64,000 nt of DNA from an uncultured Prevotellaceae bacterium (GTDB lineage Bacteria > Bacteroidota > Bacteroidia > Bacteroidales > Bacteroidaceae), in the NCBI GenBank assembly GCA_902800495.1, contig CADCET010000012.1, forward strand, positions 1 through 64,000, read 5' to 3'. Below the pieces are notes generated by a model. That model worked only from the letters and a program-made list of their open reading frames with translations. It was not told where the DNA came from and did not search any database. Every line of letters starts with the position of its first letter. Within the stretch, counting starts at the first letter, position 1. Made by a program: the position numbers and the translations under genes. Shown here piece after piece: positions 27,321-37,478 of the stretch.

Positions 27321-30300
27321 ATGCAAACCAAATTTAAGACCTTACGGATTGCACTGCTGCTTGCCCTCACGATGATCGTGGGAGCCATTCAGGCGCAGAC
27401 AATCAGTGGACACGTGAAAGACGCCACGGGTGAAGATGTCATTGGAGCCTCTGTATTAGAGCAAGGCACCAAGAACGGCACTGTGACTGATTTCAACGGT
27501 AACTTCACCTTGAAGCTGACGGGCAAGAAAGCCATCGTCATCTCCTACATCGGCATGAAGACCCAGACGGTGAACGTGGCCGGCAAGACCAGTGTGGAAG
27601 TAACCCTTCAGGACGACGAGACCACTCTGCAGGATGTCGTTGTCGTAGGTTACGGCACCGTAAAGAAGACCGACCTGACGGGTTCCGTTAGTTCTGTGAA
27701 TACAGAGCAGCTGAATGCCAAAGGTGCTCCCTCTGTATTAGGAAACTTACAGGGAAGCAATCCTGGCGTAAACATCACCCAATCATCAGGCCGTGCCGGT
27801 GGTGATTTCAATATCGAAATTCGTGGTAAGTCGTCAATCAACTCTGACACGAAACCACTATATGTGGTTGATGGTGTGATGTGTTCCGACATCCAGTGGC
27901 TCAACCCGCAGGACATCGAGCGCATCGACATATTGAAAGATGCATCTTCTACTGCCATCTATGGTTCTCGCGCCACAGCCGGTGTCGTCATGGTTACGAC
28001 AAAAGGCGGTCTGAGTATCAAAAAAGACCAAAAGCCGACTATCAGCTATGATGGTTATTATGGTGTTACGAATACTGCCCGTATGCCAGACTTCATGGAT
28101 GGCGAGAGCTTCTACAGGTATCGCTTCATGAAATTCTTGACAAACGCCGGTGCAAACGGTGCTGCTTTCCCCGCAGCCAATCCCACTTATCAGATTGGCG
28201 GTTCCATTCTGGAGCAGTGCCTGCTGCGTGAGAATGTCGGCGAGGGTGAATTCATGATGAAGAAAATGCTGGCCTCTGGTGCTACCTATGACTGGCCCGA
28301 CCTCGTCACCCAGAAAGGAAACCAACAGAATCACTACCTGTCTGTCAGTGGCGGTAGCGAAAGCGTCAACTACCACTTCGGTGTTGGTTACAACAAAGAA
28401 AAAGGTATCTATGTTGGTGATGAACAGAGCAAATATAGCTTCAAGGGAAGCGTTGATGCCAGAATTAATAAGGTTATCAGTGCCGGATTCAGCTTCAACG
28501 TGGCCAACATCAACCATGACTATGGAAACGATGATGCCATCAGAGTTGCTTTCCGTATGAACCCCTATATGATTCCATACGACAAAGACGGCAATGTCAA
28601 CCATCTGCCCGGCAACTATCAGTCTCTCGGCACCTGCTCTTCCTATCAGTTCTCTGATCAGGTCAGTGCACTTGACTTGCTGAAGAACACTTCAAAGTCT
28701 CGTGAGACATGGCGCGCATTAGGTAATTTCTATATCAAATTGGATATCCTGAAGGGCTTAGACTTCAAGACGACATTCTCGCCCAACTATTCTTCTTACC
28801 GCCAGGGTGCCTTTACGGGTTACATCAATCCCACAACAGGCAAGACCTATGCTGACGCAGACACGAACTCAGCAACGCTTACCAACCAGCGTGGATTCTC
28901 CTGGACCTGGGACAACATCATCAACTACAACACGACTATCGCTAAAGATCACAACATCGGTCTGATGGCACTTATGTCAATGGAATCCAGCAATACAGAA
29001 ACATCTGCATGGACAGCTGATGGTGTCATGGAAAATACGGACTGGTGGAATATGAAATCAGGAGATTTCAATAAGGAAAGTTCAAGCAACTCATACACAG
29101 AGTACAGCATGATCTCCTATGCTCTGCGTGCCAACTACAATTGGAAGAGCCGCTACCTCCTGACAGCAACCGTACGTTGGGATGGTTCGTCCAAGTTGAC
29201 CAAGGACGAGCGCTGGGGCTGCTTCCCCTCTGTTGCTGCTGCCTGGCGCATCACAGAAGAGCCTTTCATGCAGAAAGTCGATTGGCTGAGCAACCTGAAG
29301 TTACGCTTGAGCTATGGTGTGACGGGTAACAACACGGGTATTGGCAACTTCGAGACCCAGCAAACCGTTGCAGGTCCTGTCTATTACTATCTGAACGGAG
29401 CTTATCAGAAAGGATTTTATCCTTCAGGCATTGTAAATACCATCCTGCAGTGGGAGACTTCTCACGAGATTAATGCCGGTTTGGATTTCGGCTTCCTCAA
29501 AGGTCGTATTAGCGGTACATTGGATGTCTACCAGAAGACATCTAAGGAACTGCTCTTCGACGTCAAGTTGCCATTGGTATCTGGTGGAGACTATCTGACC
29601 ACCAACGTAGGCAGTGTTCGCAACCGTGGTGTGGAAATCAGCTTAACAACCGTCAACATCGAGTCGAAGGACTGGAACTGGCAGACCACATTCAATTTTG
29701 CACACAACCAGAACGAGGTACGCGAAATTAACGGCACAGGTGACCGTCTGCTTAGCGGCAAGCCCACTGGCAACCTCTTCATCGGCTACTCAGCCACTAA
29801 CGTTTGGGGCTATGAGTGGGGTGGCATCGTTTCTGACAGGATGATGACCGTTCCCGACAATGCCATTGCCAAAGCTAAAGGCTTTACTCCCGGTGAGCAG
29901 GTTCGTGAGTACGACTACTTCTACCAGTGTTATAACCTGACAGAAGGTCAGCCTTGGGTAGTCGACCGCGACGGCAACGGCGTAATTGACGCTGAAGACA
30001 AGAGCATCTGGAACAGCAATCCCGCATGGACAGGCAGTTTCACCTCTAACCTCTCATGGAAGAACATCGATTTCTCGTTCTCGCTCTATACCAAGCAGAA
30101 CTATAAGGTGTTCTCTGACTTCCTCAATGGCGACATCTTAGCCATGAACGACCGTGGACGCCAGAAACTTGCTATGGACTGGTACATTCCTGCCGGTACT
30201 CTGATTGACTGTGACGGTGTGAACGCAGATGGTACCTATATCAATCCGAAGTATCAGGAAACGACTCACTACGGTGATTACCCCTTCCCCAACAATGGTG

Positions 30301-30584
30301 GTTTGAATTCTGGTGTGGGTGCTCATAAATCATATTGGGATGAAGCAAAGAGTATTGTTGATGCATCTTACGTTAAAGTGAAGAACATCACATTGGGCTA
30401 TACATTCCCGAAGAGCCTCATCAACAAGATTGGCTGCAATCACTTGCGTCTCTATGCTACAGTGACCAATCCGTTCGTATTTACAAGCTATGAAGGCTTC
30501 GACCCGGAATGGGCTGATGCAGCTGCAAAGAACGATGGTCCAAGCACTATTACATACCAGTTTGGTGCAAGCATTAAATTCTAA
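27321..30584 (+). CDS. SusC-like TonB-dependent outer-membrane transporter 1
   Basis: 1087 residues. Signal peptide ends AIQAQ. A carboxypeptidase-like domain follows (ISGHVKDATGEDVIGASVLE), then the TonB-box region DVVVVGYGTVKKTDLTGSVS, plug (LYVVDGVMCSDIQWLNPQDI, DILKDASSTAIYGSRATAGV) and a 22-strand barrel ending ITYQFGASIKF. Imports oligosaccharides with its SusD partner 18 bases downstream; pectin oligomers by context. Confidence 0.95.
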   Translation: MQTKFKTLRIALLLALTMIVGAIQAQTISGHVKDATGEDVIGASVLEQGTKNGTVTDFNGNFTLKLTGKKAIVISYIGMKTQTVNVAGKTSVEVTLQDDETTLQDVVVVGYGTVKKTDLTGSVSSVNTEQLNAKGAPSVLGNLQGSNPGVNITQSSGRAGGDFNIEIRGKSSINSDTKPLYVVDGVMCSDIQWLNPQDIERIDILKDASSTAIYGSRATAGVVMVTTKGGLSIKKDQKPTISYDGYYGVTNTARMPDFMDGESFYRYRFMKFLTNAGANGAAFPAANPTYQIGGSILEQCLLRENVGEGEFMMKKMLASGATYDWPDLVTQKGNQQNHYLSVSGGSESVNYHFGVGYNKEKGIYVGDEQSKYSFKGSVDARINKVISAGFSFNVANINHDYGNDDAIRVAFRMNPYMIPYDKDGNVNHLPGNYQSLGTCSSYQFSDQVSALDLLKNTSKSRETWRALGNFYIKLDILKGLDFKTTFSPNYSSYRQGAFTGYINPTTGKTYADADTNSATLTNQRGFSWTWDNIINYNTTIAKDHNIGLMALMSMESSNTETSAWTADGVMENTDWWNMKSGDFNKESSSNSYTEYSMISYALRANYNWKSRYLLTATVRWDGSSKLTKDERWGCFPSVAAAWRITEEPFMQKVDWLSNLKLRLSYGVTGNNTGIGNFETQQTVAGPVYYYLNGAYQKGFYPSGIVNTILQWETSHEINAGLDFGFLKGRISGTLDVYQKTSKELLFDVKLPLVSGGDYLTTNVGSVRNRGVEISLTTVNIESKDWNWQTTFNFAHNQNEVREINGTGDRLLSGKPTGNLFIGYSATNVWGYEWGGIVSDRMMTVPDNAIAKAKGFTPGEQVREYDYFYQCYNLTEGQPWVVDRDGNGVIDAEDKSIWNSNPAWTGSFTSNLSWKNIDFSFSLYTKQNYKVFSDFLNGDILAMNDRGRQKLAMDWYIPAGTLIDCDGVNADGTYINPKYQETTHYGDYPFPNNGGLNSGVGAHKSYWDEAKSIVDASYVKVKNITLGYTFPKSLINKIGCNHLRLYATVTNPFVFTSYEGFDPEWADAAAKNDGPSTITYQFGASIKF

Positions 30585-30602
30585 TTTATAAAAAGCAATA
30601 CA

Positions 30603-32438
30603 ATGAAAAAGAGCATATTTTCAACAGTTATTGTCGCACTTCTGTCAGGAATGGTCCTAACGAGTTGTAGCGATTTCCTTGATGCAGAGAACAAGTCTGC
30701 TGGCGGGCAAACGACCGATAAATACTTTGGAGGTGATGTCTCATCACTTCTTGTCACTGCCTACAACAGCTTTGATGCACTCGTCAATCAAGTTCCCATA
30801 TACGAGCAGGGTACCGACCTCTATATCAATACCCGTGGTCACGCAGCTGGCGAATTCAACGAATACACCTTCACACCAGCTTCCTCTACTATTGAAAATT
30901 ATTATTCTAACGCGTATAAGGCTATCAATTATGCGAATGCTGTCATCTTCTACGCAAATGCCAGCTCAAAGGAAGCGCAGGAAGCCCGATTCCTCCGTGC
31001 CTGGGGCTACTATATGCTTACCCAGCAGTTTGGCAGCGTTCCTTATATCACAAGCTATATCAACACGCCAGAGAGGAACTATCCCCGTAAGGATTTGAAT
31101 GAAATCTACTCAGCTCTCATTGAAGACCTGACCGATCTCTACAACAACTCTTCACTCGATGCCAACAGCGATCACAAAGGACGTGCTTCGAAGCAGGCTG
31201 TGGCAGCACTTCTGGCAAAGATTTGTCTGGCAGCTGCATGGGACATTGACACCTCGCTCAACAATGCCGAGCAGGGCACTTACACTGTCAATGACAAAAG
31301 CCGTTTCGCTCTGGCAGCTTCTTGGGCTGAGAAGGCTATCAACGGTATTAACCTGACGATGTCGTTTGATGACAAATGGTCTCCTACCAATGAGGCTAAT
31401 GCCGAGGAGATTTTCTCTATTATGTATGAGCGCGCCAATTATCCTGGCGACGAGACCAGCGGAGGTCACAGCCGTCAGAACGACTTTGGAGGCTACTATG
31501 GCAACTGCGTTAAGCTGGGTCTGAAAAATGTCGGCAGCGACAACCAGCAGAGTGAAAAGAGCATGTATCTCTTTGAGAAAGGCGATAAGCGCTACGAGGG
31601 CACTTATATGACTACGCTTTACAACGCAGAACTGCTGGCAAGCGGTGATGCCGCATGGGGAACTTCAGGTTACTATGCCTATTATAACCTAACAGCCGAC
31701 AAGCTGGCCAGTCAGCCCATCGCAAACCGCTTCTATCCTTATTATGCGACTGTTGAGGAGGTCAAGGCCGACATCGAGGCCCACAAGTCTCAGTTCGTAC
31801 AGGGCAATTGCACCAACGCAGTCATCGTGGCTATTCTTTCTTCACCCGTCATCAAATTCTCCTTTGACAAGAACGGCAATTATACGCAGTCCTCTATCAG
31901 TGTTGCCGAATATAACACTCAGGTCAACAACGGTGTCTGCGTGAAGAAGTTCGACGATCCCGAGTCCGCACAGGTAGCAGGCTCCAACGACTATCGCAAC
32001 CTTGTAGTATTCCATGTTAGCGATATGTATCTTATTGCAGCCGAAGCCTACCTTATGGCTGGCGAGACTGCTCAGGCTCTCACCAAGCTGAATGCAGTCA
32101 GAAACCGTGCCGGTTTGGCAAGTCTGTCGTCGTTCAACACTTATAATGTAGAATATAACACACCTGCTTCCTTCACACTAAGAGACATAGACGTCATCCT
32201 TGACGAGCGCGCCCGTGAGCTCTACGCTGAAGGACACCGTTGGGTCGACCTCCGCCGTACCAAGCAGCTGATTCGCTACAATGTGGCATTCAACACCTAT
32301 ATCAATACGGCAAGCCAGATGGCCGACGTGTCAGGCAACTACAAATGGCTACGTCCTATACCTGAAAACGAAATCAGTTCTAATACAGGTATTTCCAACG
32401 CTGACCAAAATCCCGGATACGGTGGCGTAACAGAATAA
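30603..32438 (+). CDS. SusD-like surface glycan-binding lipoprotein 1
   Basis: 611 residues. Lipobox LTSCSDFLDAE with an acidic residue soon after Cys, as expected for surface export in Bacteroidetes. Helical TPR core with ARFLRAWGYYMLTQQFGSVP, and the C-terminal RagB/SusD segment ERARELYAEGHRWVDLRRTK. It ends SNADQNPGYGG, the usual family ending. Partner of the preceding SusC. Confidence 0.94.
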   Translation: MKKSIFSTVIVALLSGMVLTSCSDFLDAENKSAGGQTTDKYFGGDVSSLLVTAYNSFDALVNQVPIYEQGTDLYINTRGHAAGEFNEYTFTPASSTIENYYSNAYKAINYANAVIFYANASSKEAQEARFLRAWGYYMLTQQFGSVPYITSYINTPERNYPRKDLNEIYSALIEDLTDLYNNSSLDANSDHKGRASKQAVAALLAKICLAAAWDIDTSLNNAEQGTYTVNDKSRFALAASWAEKAINGINLTMSFDDKWSPTNEANAEEIFSIMYERANYPGDETSGGHSRQNDFGGYYGNCVKLGLKNVGSDNQQSEKSMYLFEKGDKRYEGTYMTTLYNAELLASGDAAWGTSGYYAYYNLTADKLASQPIANRFYPYYATVEEVKADIEAHKSQFVQGNCTNAVIVAILSSPVIKFSFDKNGNYTQSSISVAEYNTQVNNGVCVKKFDDPESAQVAGSNDYRNLVVFHVSDMYLIAAEAYLMAGETAQALTKLNAVRNRAGLASLSSFNTYNVEYNTPASFTLRDIDVILDERARELYAEGHRWVDLRRTKQLIRYNVAFNTYINTASQMADVSGNYKWLRPIPENEISSNTGISNADQNPGYGGVTE

Positions 32439-32470
32439 ACTATCAGAACAACGAAAAAAGATTTTAGAAT

Positions 32471-32932
32471 ATGAAAAAGATAATATATTCATTAGCTGTG
32501 CTTTTCGCATGTAGTTGCGCCTTCATATCCTGTGGAGATGATGACGACAGCACAACTTTTAGCACAACACCAGAAAAAGAATCCGCTGGCATCTATTCCG
32601 GCACCTGGACTGTTACTTTGGACAACGAATCATACTCTGGAGCTGGTTCCATCACCTTGGAAGCCACTAACACGGTTTATCAAACAAATGTCACCTTCAG
32701 TTCACAGCTTGAAAATAGCAGCCTTAATGTTAGTGAGACATCTATAGCCAACATCACCCATGCTGGCAAAGGTTATATCTTCAATAACAACACGGATTCT
32801 AATCCATTAGGATCTGGTTTTAGTGGCAAGATTGACGATAGTGGCAATATGTATGTCAATTTCCAAAAACAAGTAAAAGTGGGACGTAAGCAGTACATCT
32901 ACACTTATGTGTTTGCGGGAAAGAAGAATTAA
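32471..32932 (+). CDS. Small surface lipoprotein of unknown function in the SusCD operon
   Basis: 153 residues. Signal peptide and lipobox FISCGDDDDST; the run of Asp after Cys fits surface export. The rest is a predicted beta-barrel or sandwich (GTWTVTLDNESYSGAGSITL, GKIDDSGNMYVNF) of lipocalin-like flavour; I recognise no family. Position 32 bases after susD suggests a SusE/F-type accessory glycan binder, by context only. Confidence 0.7.
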   Translation: MKKIIYSLAVLFACSCAFISCGDDDDSTTFSTTPEKESAGIYSGTWTVTLDNESYSGAGSITLEATNTVYQTNVTFSSQLENSSLNVSETSIANITHAGKGYIFNNNTDSNPLGSGFSGKIDDSGNMYVNFQKQVKVGRKQYIYTYVFAGKKN

Positions 32933-32977
32933 TGATTTCTACAACAAGAATTTATTTATTCTAACAGATGCCTGATT

Positions 32978-33007
32978 AGAGGGGGCATTGAAATACATGT
33001 CCCCTCT
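32978..33007 (+). terminator. Hairpin after the small lipoprotein gene
   Basis: AGAGGGG pairs with CCCCTCT (32978-33007), with a long 15-16 base loop and no strong U-run, 45 bases after the stop. Possible weak terminator. Confidence 0.4.
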
Positions 33008-33034
33008 TCCACTACAAAAAATCAATGAGAATAT

Positions 33035-33065
33035 TTTGGTATTTGAAAATTTAGCTATATCTTTG
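33035..33065 (+). promoter_or_regulatory. Promoter of the 303-residue secreted protein
   Basis: TTTG (33035-33038), 19 bases, TATCTTTG (33058-33065): a very good consensus match, 51 bases before ATG 33117. Confidence 0.82.
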
Positions 33066-33116
33066 CAGCGGATGTAATTTATCCCTATTTATTAATAAAC
33101 TTAAAAACAAAAAAGT

Positions 33117-34028
33117 ATGAAGAAAATTTTACTTAGCGCAGTGGCTCTCGTAGCCGCAATGAGCATGAATGCTCAGGTATTCCAGGTAAACGGCGAGGCT
33201 CAGGGTCTTACGAGTGAGCTTTCTGACGTCGCAGCTGGCAAGGTATGGGGTGCTATTGACGGTGCCGTTGACATCACCAATGCTTTTGCAACTCAGCACA
33301 AGCTTGTGGACTGCAAGAACAATGATTACATCAAGGTTCTGATTGACGGTAATGAGATTCTTACTAGTGGTGGTGTTCAGGGTAACGACAACCCTAAAGA
33401 TGCAGACGGCGGTAACCCCGCACTGACTCTGAAGCCTGCCGTAAGCGGTGCTGTCATCCAGCTTGATGCCAAGAAAGATGGTTGGATTTATATTGTTGCC
33501 AAGCTGTCAACCAACAAGCAGTACATAGTCTTTGAGGAGGGTTCTGCTATCGGTTACAAGATTGCTATGGAGGTAAAAGACGACAGAATCTCAAGCAGCG
33601 TGCTGAATCTTGAGGTCAAGGGCGAAGGTGAGTATAACAACATCCCCGCCAGTGTCTCTACGCTTAACGGAGGTAATGGTATCATGTGGGTTATCCGCGA
33701 GTACCTGAACGACCCCGAAGCTACTACTGCAGGCAACGGTCTGGGTGTGTTCTACTTCCCCGTTGCTAAGGACTGCAAGTACCTGGCTCACGCTACCGGT
33801 TCGAAGATTTCTTGGAGCGGCATCTACTTCTCTGAGAACGAGGCTACCAGCATCAAGGTGGCTAAGGAAGACGGTACAGATTTCTCAATCCTCGCTGATC
33901 CTGCTTCTGTCAATACCATCAAGGCTGATGCCCAGAACGGTGCTGCCTTCAATGCTGCTGGCCAGCAGGTGGGTGCAGGCTACAAGGGTCTGGTCATCAA
34001 GGATGGCAAGAAATTCTTTCAGAAGTAA
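33117..34028 (+). CDS. Secreted protein of unknown function with the common C-terminal tail
   Basis: 303 residues, signal peptide MKKILLSAVALVAAMSMNAQ. The body is predicted mostly beta with no cysteine cluster (AVDITNAFATQHKLVDCKNN, GVFYFPVAKDCKYLAHATGS). It ends GLVIKDGKKFFQK, a variant of the tail on the lyases and esterase, preceded by AFNAAGQQVGAGY. It has its own strong promoter and terminator between the two SusCD operons, so it is probably well expressed. Function unknown; a surface or secreted binding protein is possible. Confidence 0.75.
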   Translation: MKKILLSAVALVAAMSMNAQVFQVNGEAQGLTSELSDVAAGKVWGAIDGAVDITNAFATQHKLVDCKNNDYIKVLIDGNEILTSGGVQGNDNPKDADGGNPALTLKPAVSGAVIQLDAKKDGWIYIVAKLSTNKQYIVFEEGSAIGYKIAMEVKDDRISSSVLNLEVKGEGEYNNIPASVSTLNGGNGIMWVIREYLNDPEATTAGNGLGVFYFPVAKDCKYLAHATGSKISWSGIYFSENEATSIKVAKEDGTDFSILADPASVNTIKADAQNGAAFNAAGQQVGAGYKGLVIKDGKKFFQK

Positions 34029-34042
34029 TTGAGCACAAAAGA

Positions 34043-34080
34043 CTGCCCGTTTCCACAGCAAGGAGACGGGCAGTTTTTTT
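34043..34080 (+). terminator. Terminator after the 303-residue protein
   Basis: CTGCCCGTTTCC (from 34043) faces GGAGACGGGCAG (ending 34073), followed by TTTTTTT. Confidence 0.85.
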
Positions 34081-34104
34081 ATTTCCGTTAAAACGCACGT
34101 GAAA

Positions 34105-34136
34105 TTTGGTGGAATAATAAAATTATAGTATCTTTG
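34105..34136 (+). promoter_or_regulatory. Promoter of the second SusCD operon
   Basis: TTTG (34105-34108), 20 bases, TATCTTTG (34129-34136), 52 bases before ATG 34189. Strong match. Confidence 0.82.
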
Positions 34137-34188
34137 CAGCGTAAGTTTACATTTACACAAATAATAATTACTAAAACTAATCAAATTT

Positions 34189-37100
34189 ATGTCTGAAAAA
34201 TTAAAGAGTATCAGAGCGACGCTTGTGTTGGCCCTACTGCTGATAGCGGGTTCAGTGCACGCGCAACAGACCGTCAAGGTCAACGTGAAGGACTCGAGCG
34301 GCGAGGCTGTCATCGGTGCCAGTATCATTGAGAAGGGCACGAAGAATGGCGGCATTACCGACTTCGACGGTAATTTTACCCTCAAGTCAACGGGCAAGCC
34401 CGTCACCATCTCGTACGTCGGTATGAAGACGAAGACGGTGGACGTAAAGGGCAAGACCCAGATTAATGTCGTCATGGAAGATGACAACACCACGCTGAAC
34501 GACGTGGTGGTCATCGGTTACGGCACGGTTCGCAAGAAAGACCTGACGGGTTCCGTCTCGTCACTGAGTTCGAAGCAGGTGGAGAACATCCCCGTGAGCA
34601 ACATCTCGGAGGCCATGACGGGTAAGATGGCCGGTGTGAACATCACCACTACCGAGGGTTCGCCCGACGCCGACGTGAAGATCCGCGTACGTGGCGGCGG
34701 CTCACTGTCGCAGGACAACTCACCGCTCTACATCGTCGACGGCTTCCCAGTATCGAGCATCGGTGACATCGCTCCGAGTGAAATCCAGAGTATCGACGTT
34801 CTGAAAGATGCATCGTCGACGGCCATCTACGGTGCCCGTGGTGCCAACGGCGTTATCATTATCACCACGAAGAGCGGCTCCGAGGGCAAGACTCAGGTAT
34901 CGTTCAACGCCTCTCACGGTTGGAAACAGATAACGAAGGAGGTGAAGGTCATGTCGCCCTATAACTATGCCCTCTACCAGTACGAGTTAGGCTCTACGGA
35001 CTACGGCAACTACAACGACTTGGACATCTGGCGCTCTGTCGAGGGCAGCAACTGGCAGGACGAGGTCTTTGGACGCACCGGTCACCAGACGCAGTACAAC
35101 GCCAACGTCAGCGGCGGTTCAAAAGACTTCAAGTTCAACGTCGGCTTCAACCATAATGACGAGAAGAGCATTATGATGGGTTCTGGCTATGAGAAGAATA
35201 ACATCAGCGCCAAGATCAACGCCAACCTGAACAAGTGGTTGTCGATTGACTTCAACGGCCGTATGGCTTACACCACGCTCGACGGTCTGAACGGCGGTGC
35301 CGACACCAACGAGTCGAATGCTGCCAACGGCATCGTGGCCAACACCGTACGCTGGGCACCTGTCGAGACCCTCGGCAGTGGCAGCGACGACGAGGACGAG
35401 GAGAATAGCACTTCTACCCGCCGTACGCCCTACCAGCGTATCACCGCCACCTACAAATATCAAGAGCGTTTCCAGCAGAGCTATAATGGCGGTCTGAACT
35501 GGAAACCCATCAAGAACTTCACTTTCCGCACAGAGTTCGGCTACACCTGGAAGTACAACAATACCGACCAGGTCTGGGGAGCCGATGCCACTACCAACTC
35601 GAAGTACGGCTATAACGGTGCTCCGCAGGCTCAGTTTGTCCGCGTGACCAGCCAGAACTGGCGTAACGCCAACACCCTGACTTATGACAACCGTAAGCTC
35701 TTCGGTGGCCGCGACCATCTGAATGTGCTTATCGGTCAGGAGTGGTCGAGTTCGAAGCAGACCTCGCGCACCAGCACGTCGGTAGCCTACCCCACATCGA
35801 TGACCATTGACGAGGTGCTTGCCCACACCACCAGCGGCACGGCTCTGAACAACGAGGGCACGATAGCCGCCGACGAGAACCTGCTGTCATACTTCGGACG
35901 TATCAACTACACGTTTGCCGAGCGTTATCTGGCAACATTCACCATGCGTGCCGACGGTTCGTCGAAGTTTGGCGACGGCCACCGTTGGGGAATCTTCCCC
36001 TCACTGGCACTGGCCTGGCGCCTGTCGGAGGAGAAATTTATGAAGAGCACACAGTCGTGGCTGTCTAACCTGAAGCTGCGCCTGTCATTCGGTACGGCTG
36101 GTAACAACCGCATCAACTCCGGCCTTATCCAGACCACCTATACCGTCACCGGTACATCGGGCAAGACGCCGTTCTTCAACGAGAACCGCGCCGTTATGCT
36201 GCAGCACGGCACCTACCTCTACAATCCCGACTTGAAGTGGGAGACCACTGTCACCCGTAACCTTGGTATCGACTTCGGCTTCCTCGGCGGACGCATCAAC
36301 GGTACCCTCGACTTCTACTGGAACACCACCAAAGACTTGCTCATGCGCAGCGTCGTTCCCTCGAACTCGGGCTACAGCTATCAGTATCAGAACTTCGGCA
36401 AGACGTCGAACAAGGGTGTCGAGCTGACGCTCAACGCTGCCATCATCGACAAGAAGGACTTCGGACTGAACTTCAACGCCAACATCTCTTATAATAAGAA
36501 TAAGATTGAGGAAGTGGCCGTCGACAACCCCTGGCAGAACTACGCCTGGGCCGGCTCGACCATGGCAAACAACGACAACTTCTTCATCGAGGAAGGCGGT
36601 CGCTTAGGCGAACTCTGGGGCTATAAGCTCAACGGCTACTACACCGTCTACGACCCGGCTACCGGCACTGGCGACCTGCGCTACAACGGCCGTGCCTGGG
36701 AACTCGTCAACGGCACCGACAACAGCTATACGCTCTTCGGCGGTAACCTCTATCCCGGCGTGCCCAAGGTGGAGACCGACGAGAATGGCGATCCCCTGAA
36801 GCAGCGTCTGGGCAACACCGTGCCCACGACCACTGGCGGCTTCGGCTTCGACGGCCACTTCAAGGGCTTCGACTTCACCGTCTTCCTGAACTACTCCATC
36901 GGCAACAAGCTGCTCAACGGCACGAAGCTGGCCAACGCCTTCTATGCCGGTTCAGCACGTAACTATAACCTGGTGGACGACTTCAACGTCGAGAACCGCT
37001 ATACCTGGATCGACCCGAACAACGGCATGAACCTCGGACGCCCGTCGGCATCGACACTTGCCGCCTATGGCAGCAACGAGGCACTGATGTCACGCCTGAA

Positions 37101-37428
37101 CGAACTGAACCAGGGTAAGGAGATGTACAACCCCGCTGGCGTCACGGCCATGCAGCTCATCGACTACGCTGTCGAGGACGCCTCGTTCCTGCGCCTGCAG
37201 AACGTCACCGTCGGCTACACACTGCCCAAGAAGCTGGTGCAGAAGGTGTGGCTGTCAAACGTACGCATCTACTTCACTGGCTATAACCTCCTGACCTTTA
37301 CCGGCTATACGGGCTACGACCCCGAGGTTGACACCAGTTCAAAGAGCAATCCCATGTGTCCTGGCATCGACTACGCCGCCTACCCGAAGAGCCGCTCTTA
37401 CGTAGCCGGCATCAACGTGTCGTTCTAA
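34189..37428 (+). CDS. SusC-like TonB-dependent outer-membrane transporter 2
   Basis: 1079 residues. Signal peptide ends SVHAQ. Carboxypeptidase-like domain VNVKDSSGEAVIGASIIEKG, then DVVVIGYGTVRKKDLTGSVS, plug LYIVDGFPVSSIGDIAPSEI and DASSTAIYGARGANGVIIIT, barrel ending SYVAGINVSF. The plug's hinge differs from SusC 1, so it probably takes a different pectin fragment; inference. Followed by its SusD after an AT-rich gap with a short repeat. Confidence 0.95.
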   Translation: MSEKLKSIRATLVLALLLIAGSVHAQQTVKVNVKDSSGEAVIGASIIEKGTKNGGITDFDGNFTLKSTGKPVTISYVGMKTKTVDVKGKTQINVVMEDDNTTLNDVVVIGYGTVRKKDLTGSVSSLSSKQVENIPVSNISEAMTGKMAGVNITTTEGSPDADVKIRVRGGGSLSQDNSPLYIVDGFPVSSIGDIAPSEIQSIDVLKDASSTAIYGARGANGVIIITTKSGSEGKTQVSFNASHGWKQITKEVKVMSPYNYALYQYELGSTDYGNYNDLDIWRSVEGSNWQDEVFGRTGHQTQYNANVSGGSKDFKFNVGFNHNDEKSIMMGSGYEKNNISAKINANLNKWLSIDFNGRMAYTTLDGLNGGADTNESNAANGIVANTVRWAPVETLGSGSDDEDEENSTSTRRTPYQRITATYKYQERFQQSYNGGLNWKPIKNFTFRTEFGYTWKYNNTDQVWGADATTNSKYGYNGAPQAQFVRVTSQNWRNANTLTYDNRKLFGGRDHLNVLIGQEWSSSKQTSRTSTSVAYPTSMTIDEVLAHTTSGTALNNEGTIAADENLLSYFGRINYTFAERYLATFTMRADGSSKFGDGHRWGIFPSLALAWRLSEEKFMKSTQSWLSNLKLRLSFGTAGNNRINSGLIQTTYTVTGTSGKTPFFNENRAVMLQHGTYLYNPDLKWETTVTRNLGIDFGFLGGRINGTLDFYWNTTKDLLMRSVVPSNSGYSYQYQNFGKTSNKGVELTLNAAIIDKKDFGLNFNANISYNKNKIEEVAVDNPWQNYAWAGSTMANNDNFFIEEGGRLGELWGYKLNGYYTVYDPATGTGDLRYNGRAWELVNGTDNSYTLFGGNLYPGVPKVETDENGDPLKQRLGNTVPTTTGGFGFDGHFKGFDFTVFLNYSIGNKLLNGTKLANAFYAGSARNYNLVDDFNVENRYTWIDPNNGMNLGRPSASTLAAYGSNEALMSRLNELNQGKEMYNPAGVTAMQLIDYAVEDASFLRLQNVTVGYTLPKKLVQKVWLSNVRIYFTGYNLLTFTGYTGYDPEVDTSSKSNPMCPGIDYAAYPKSRSYVAGINVSF

Positions 37429-37429
37429 A

Positions 37430-37464
37430 AATTGATAATTGAAAATTGATAATTGAAAATTGAT
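37430..37464 (+). repeat. 14-bp tandem repeat TTGATAATTGAAAA
   Basis: About two and a half copies fill the gap between the second susC and susD. Simple AT repeat; no terminator potential. Confidence 0.8.
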
Positions 37465-37478
37465 AAGAGAAACATAAT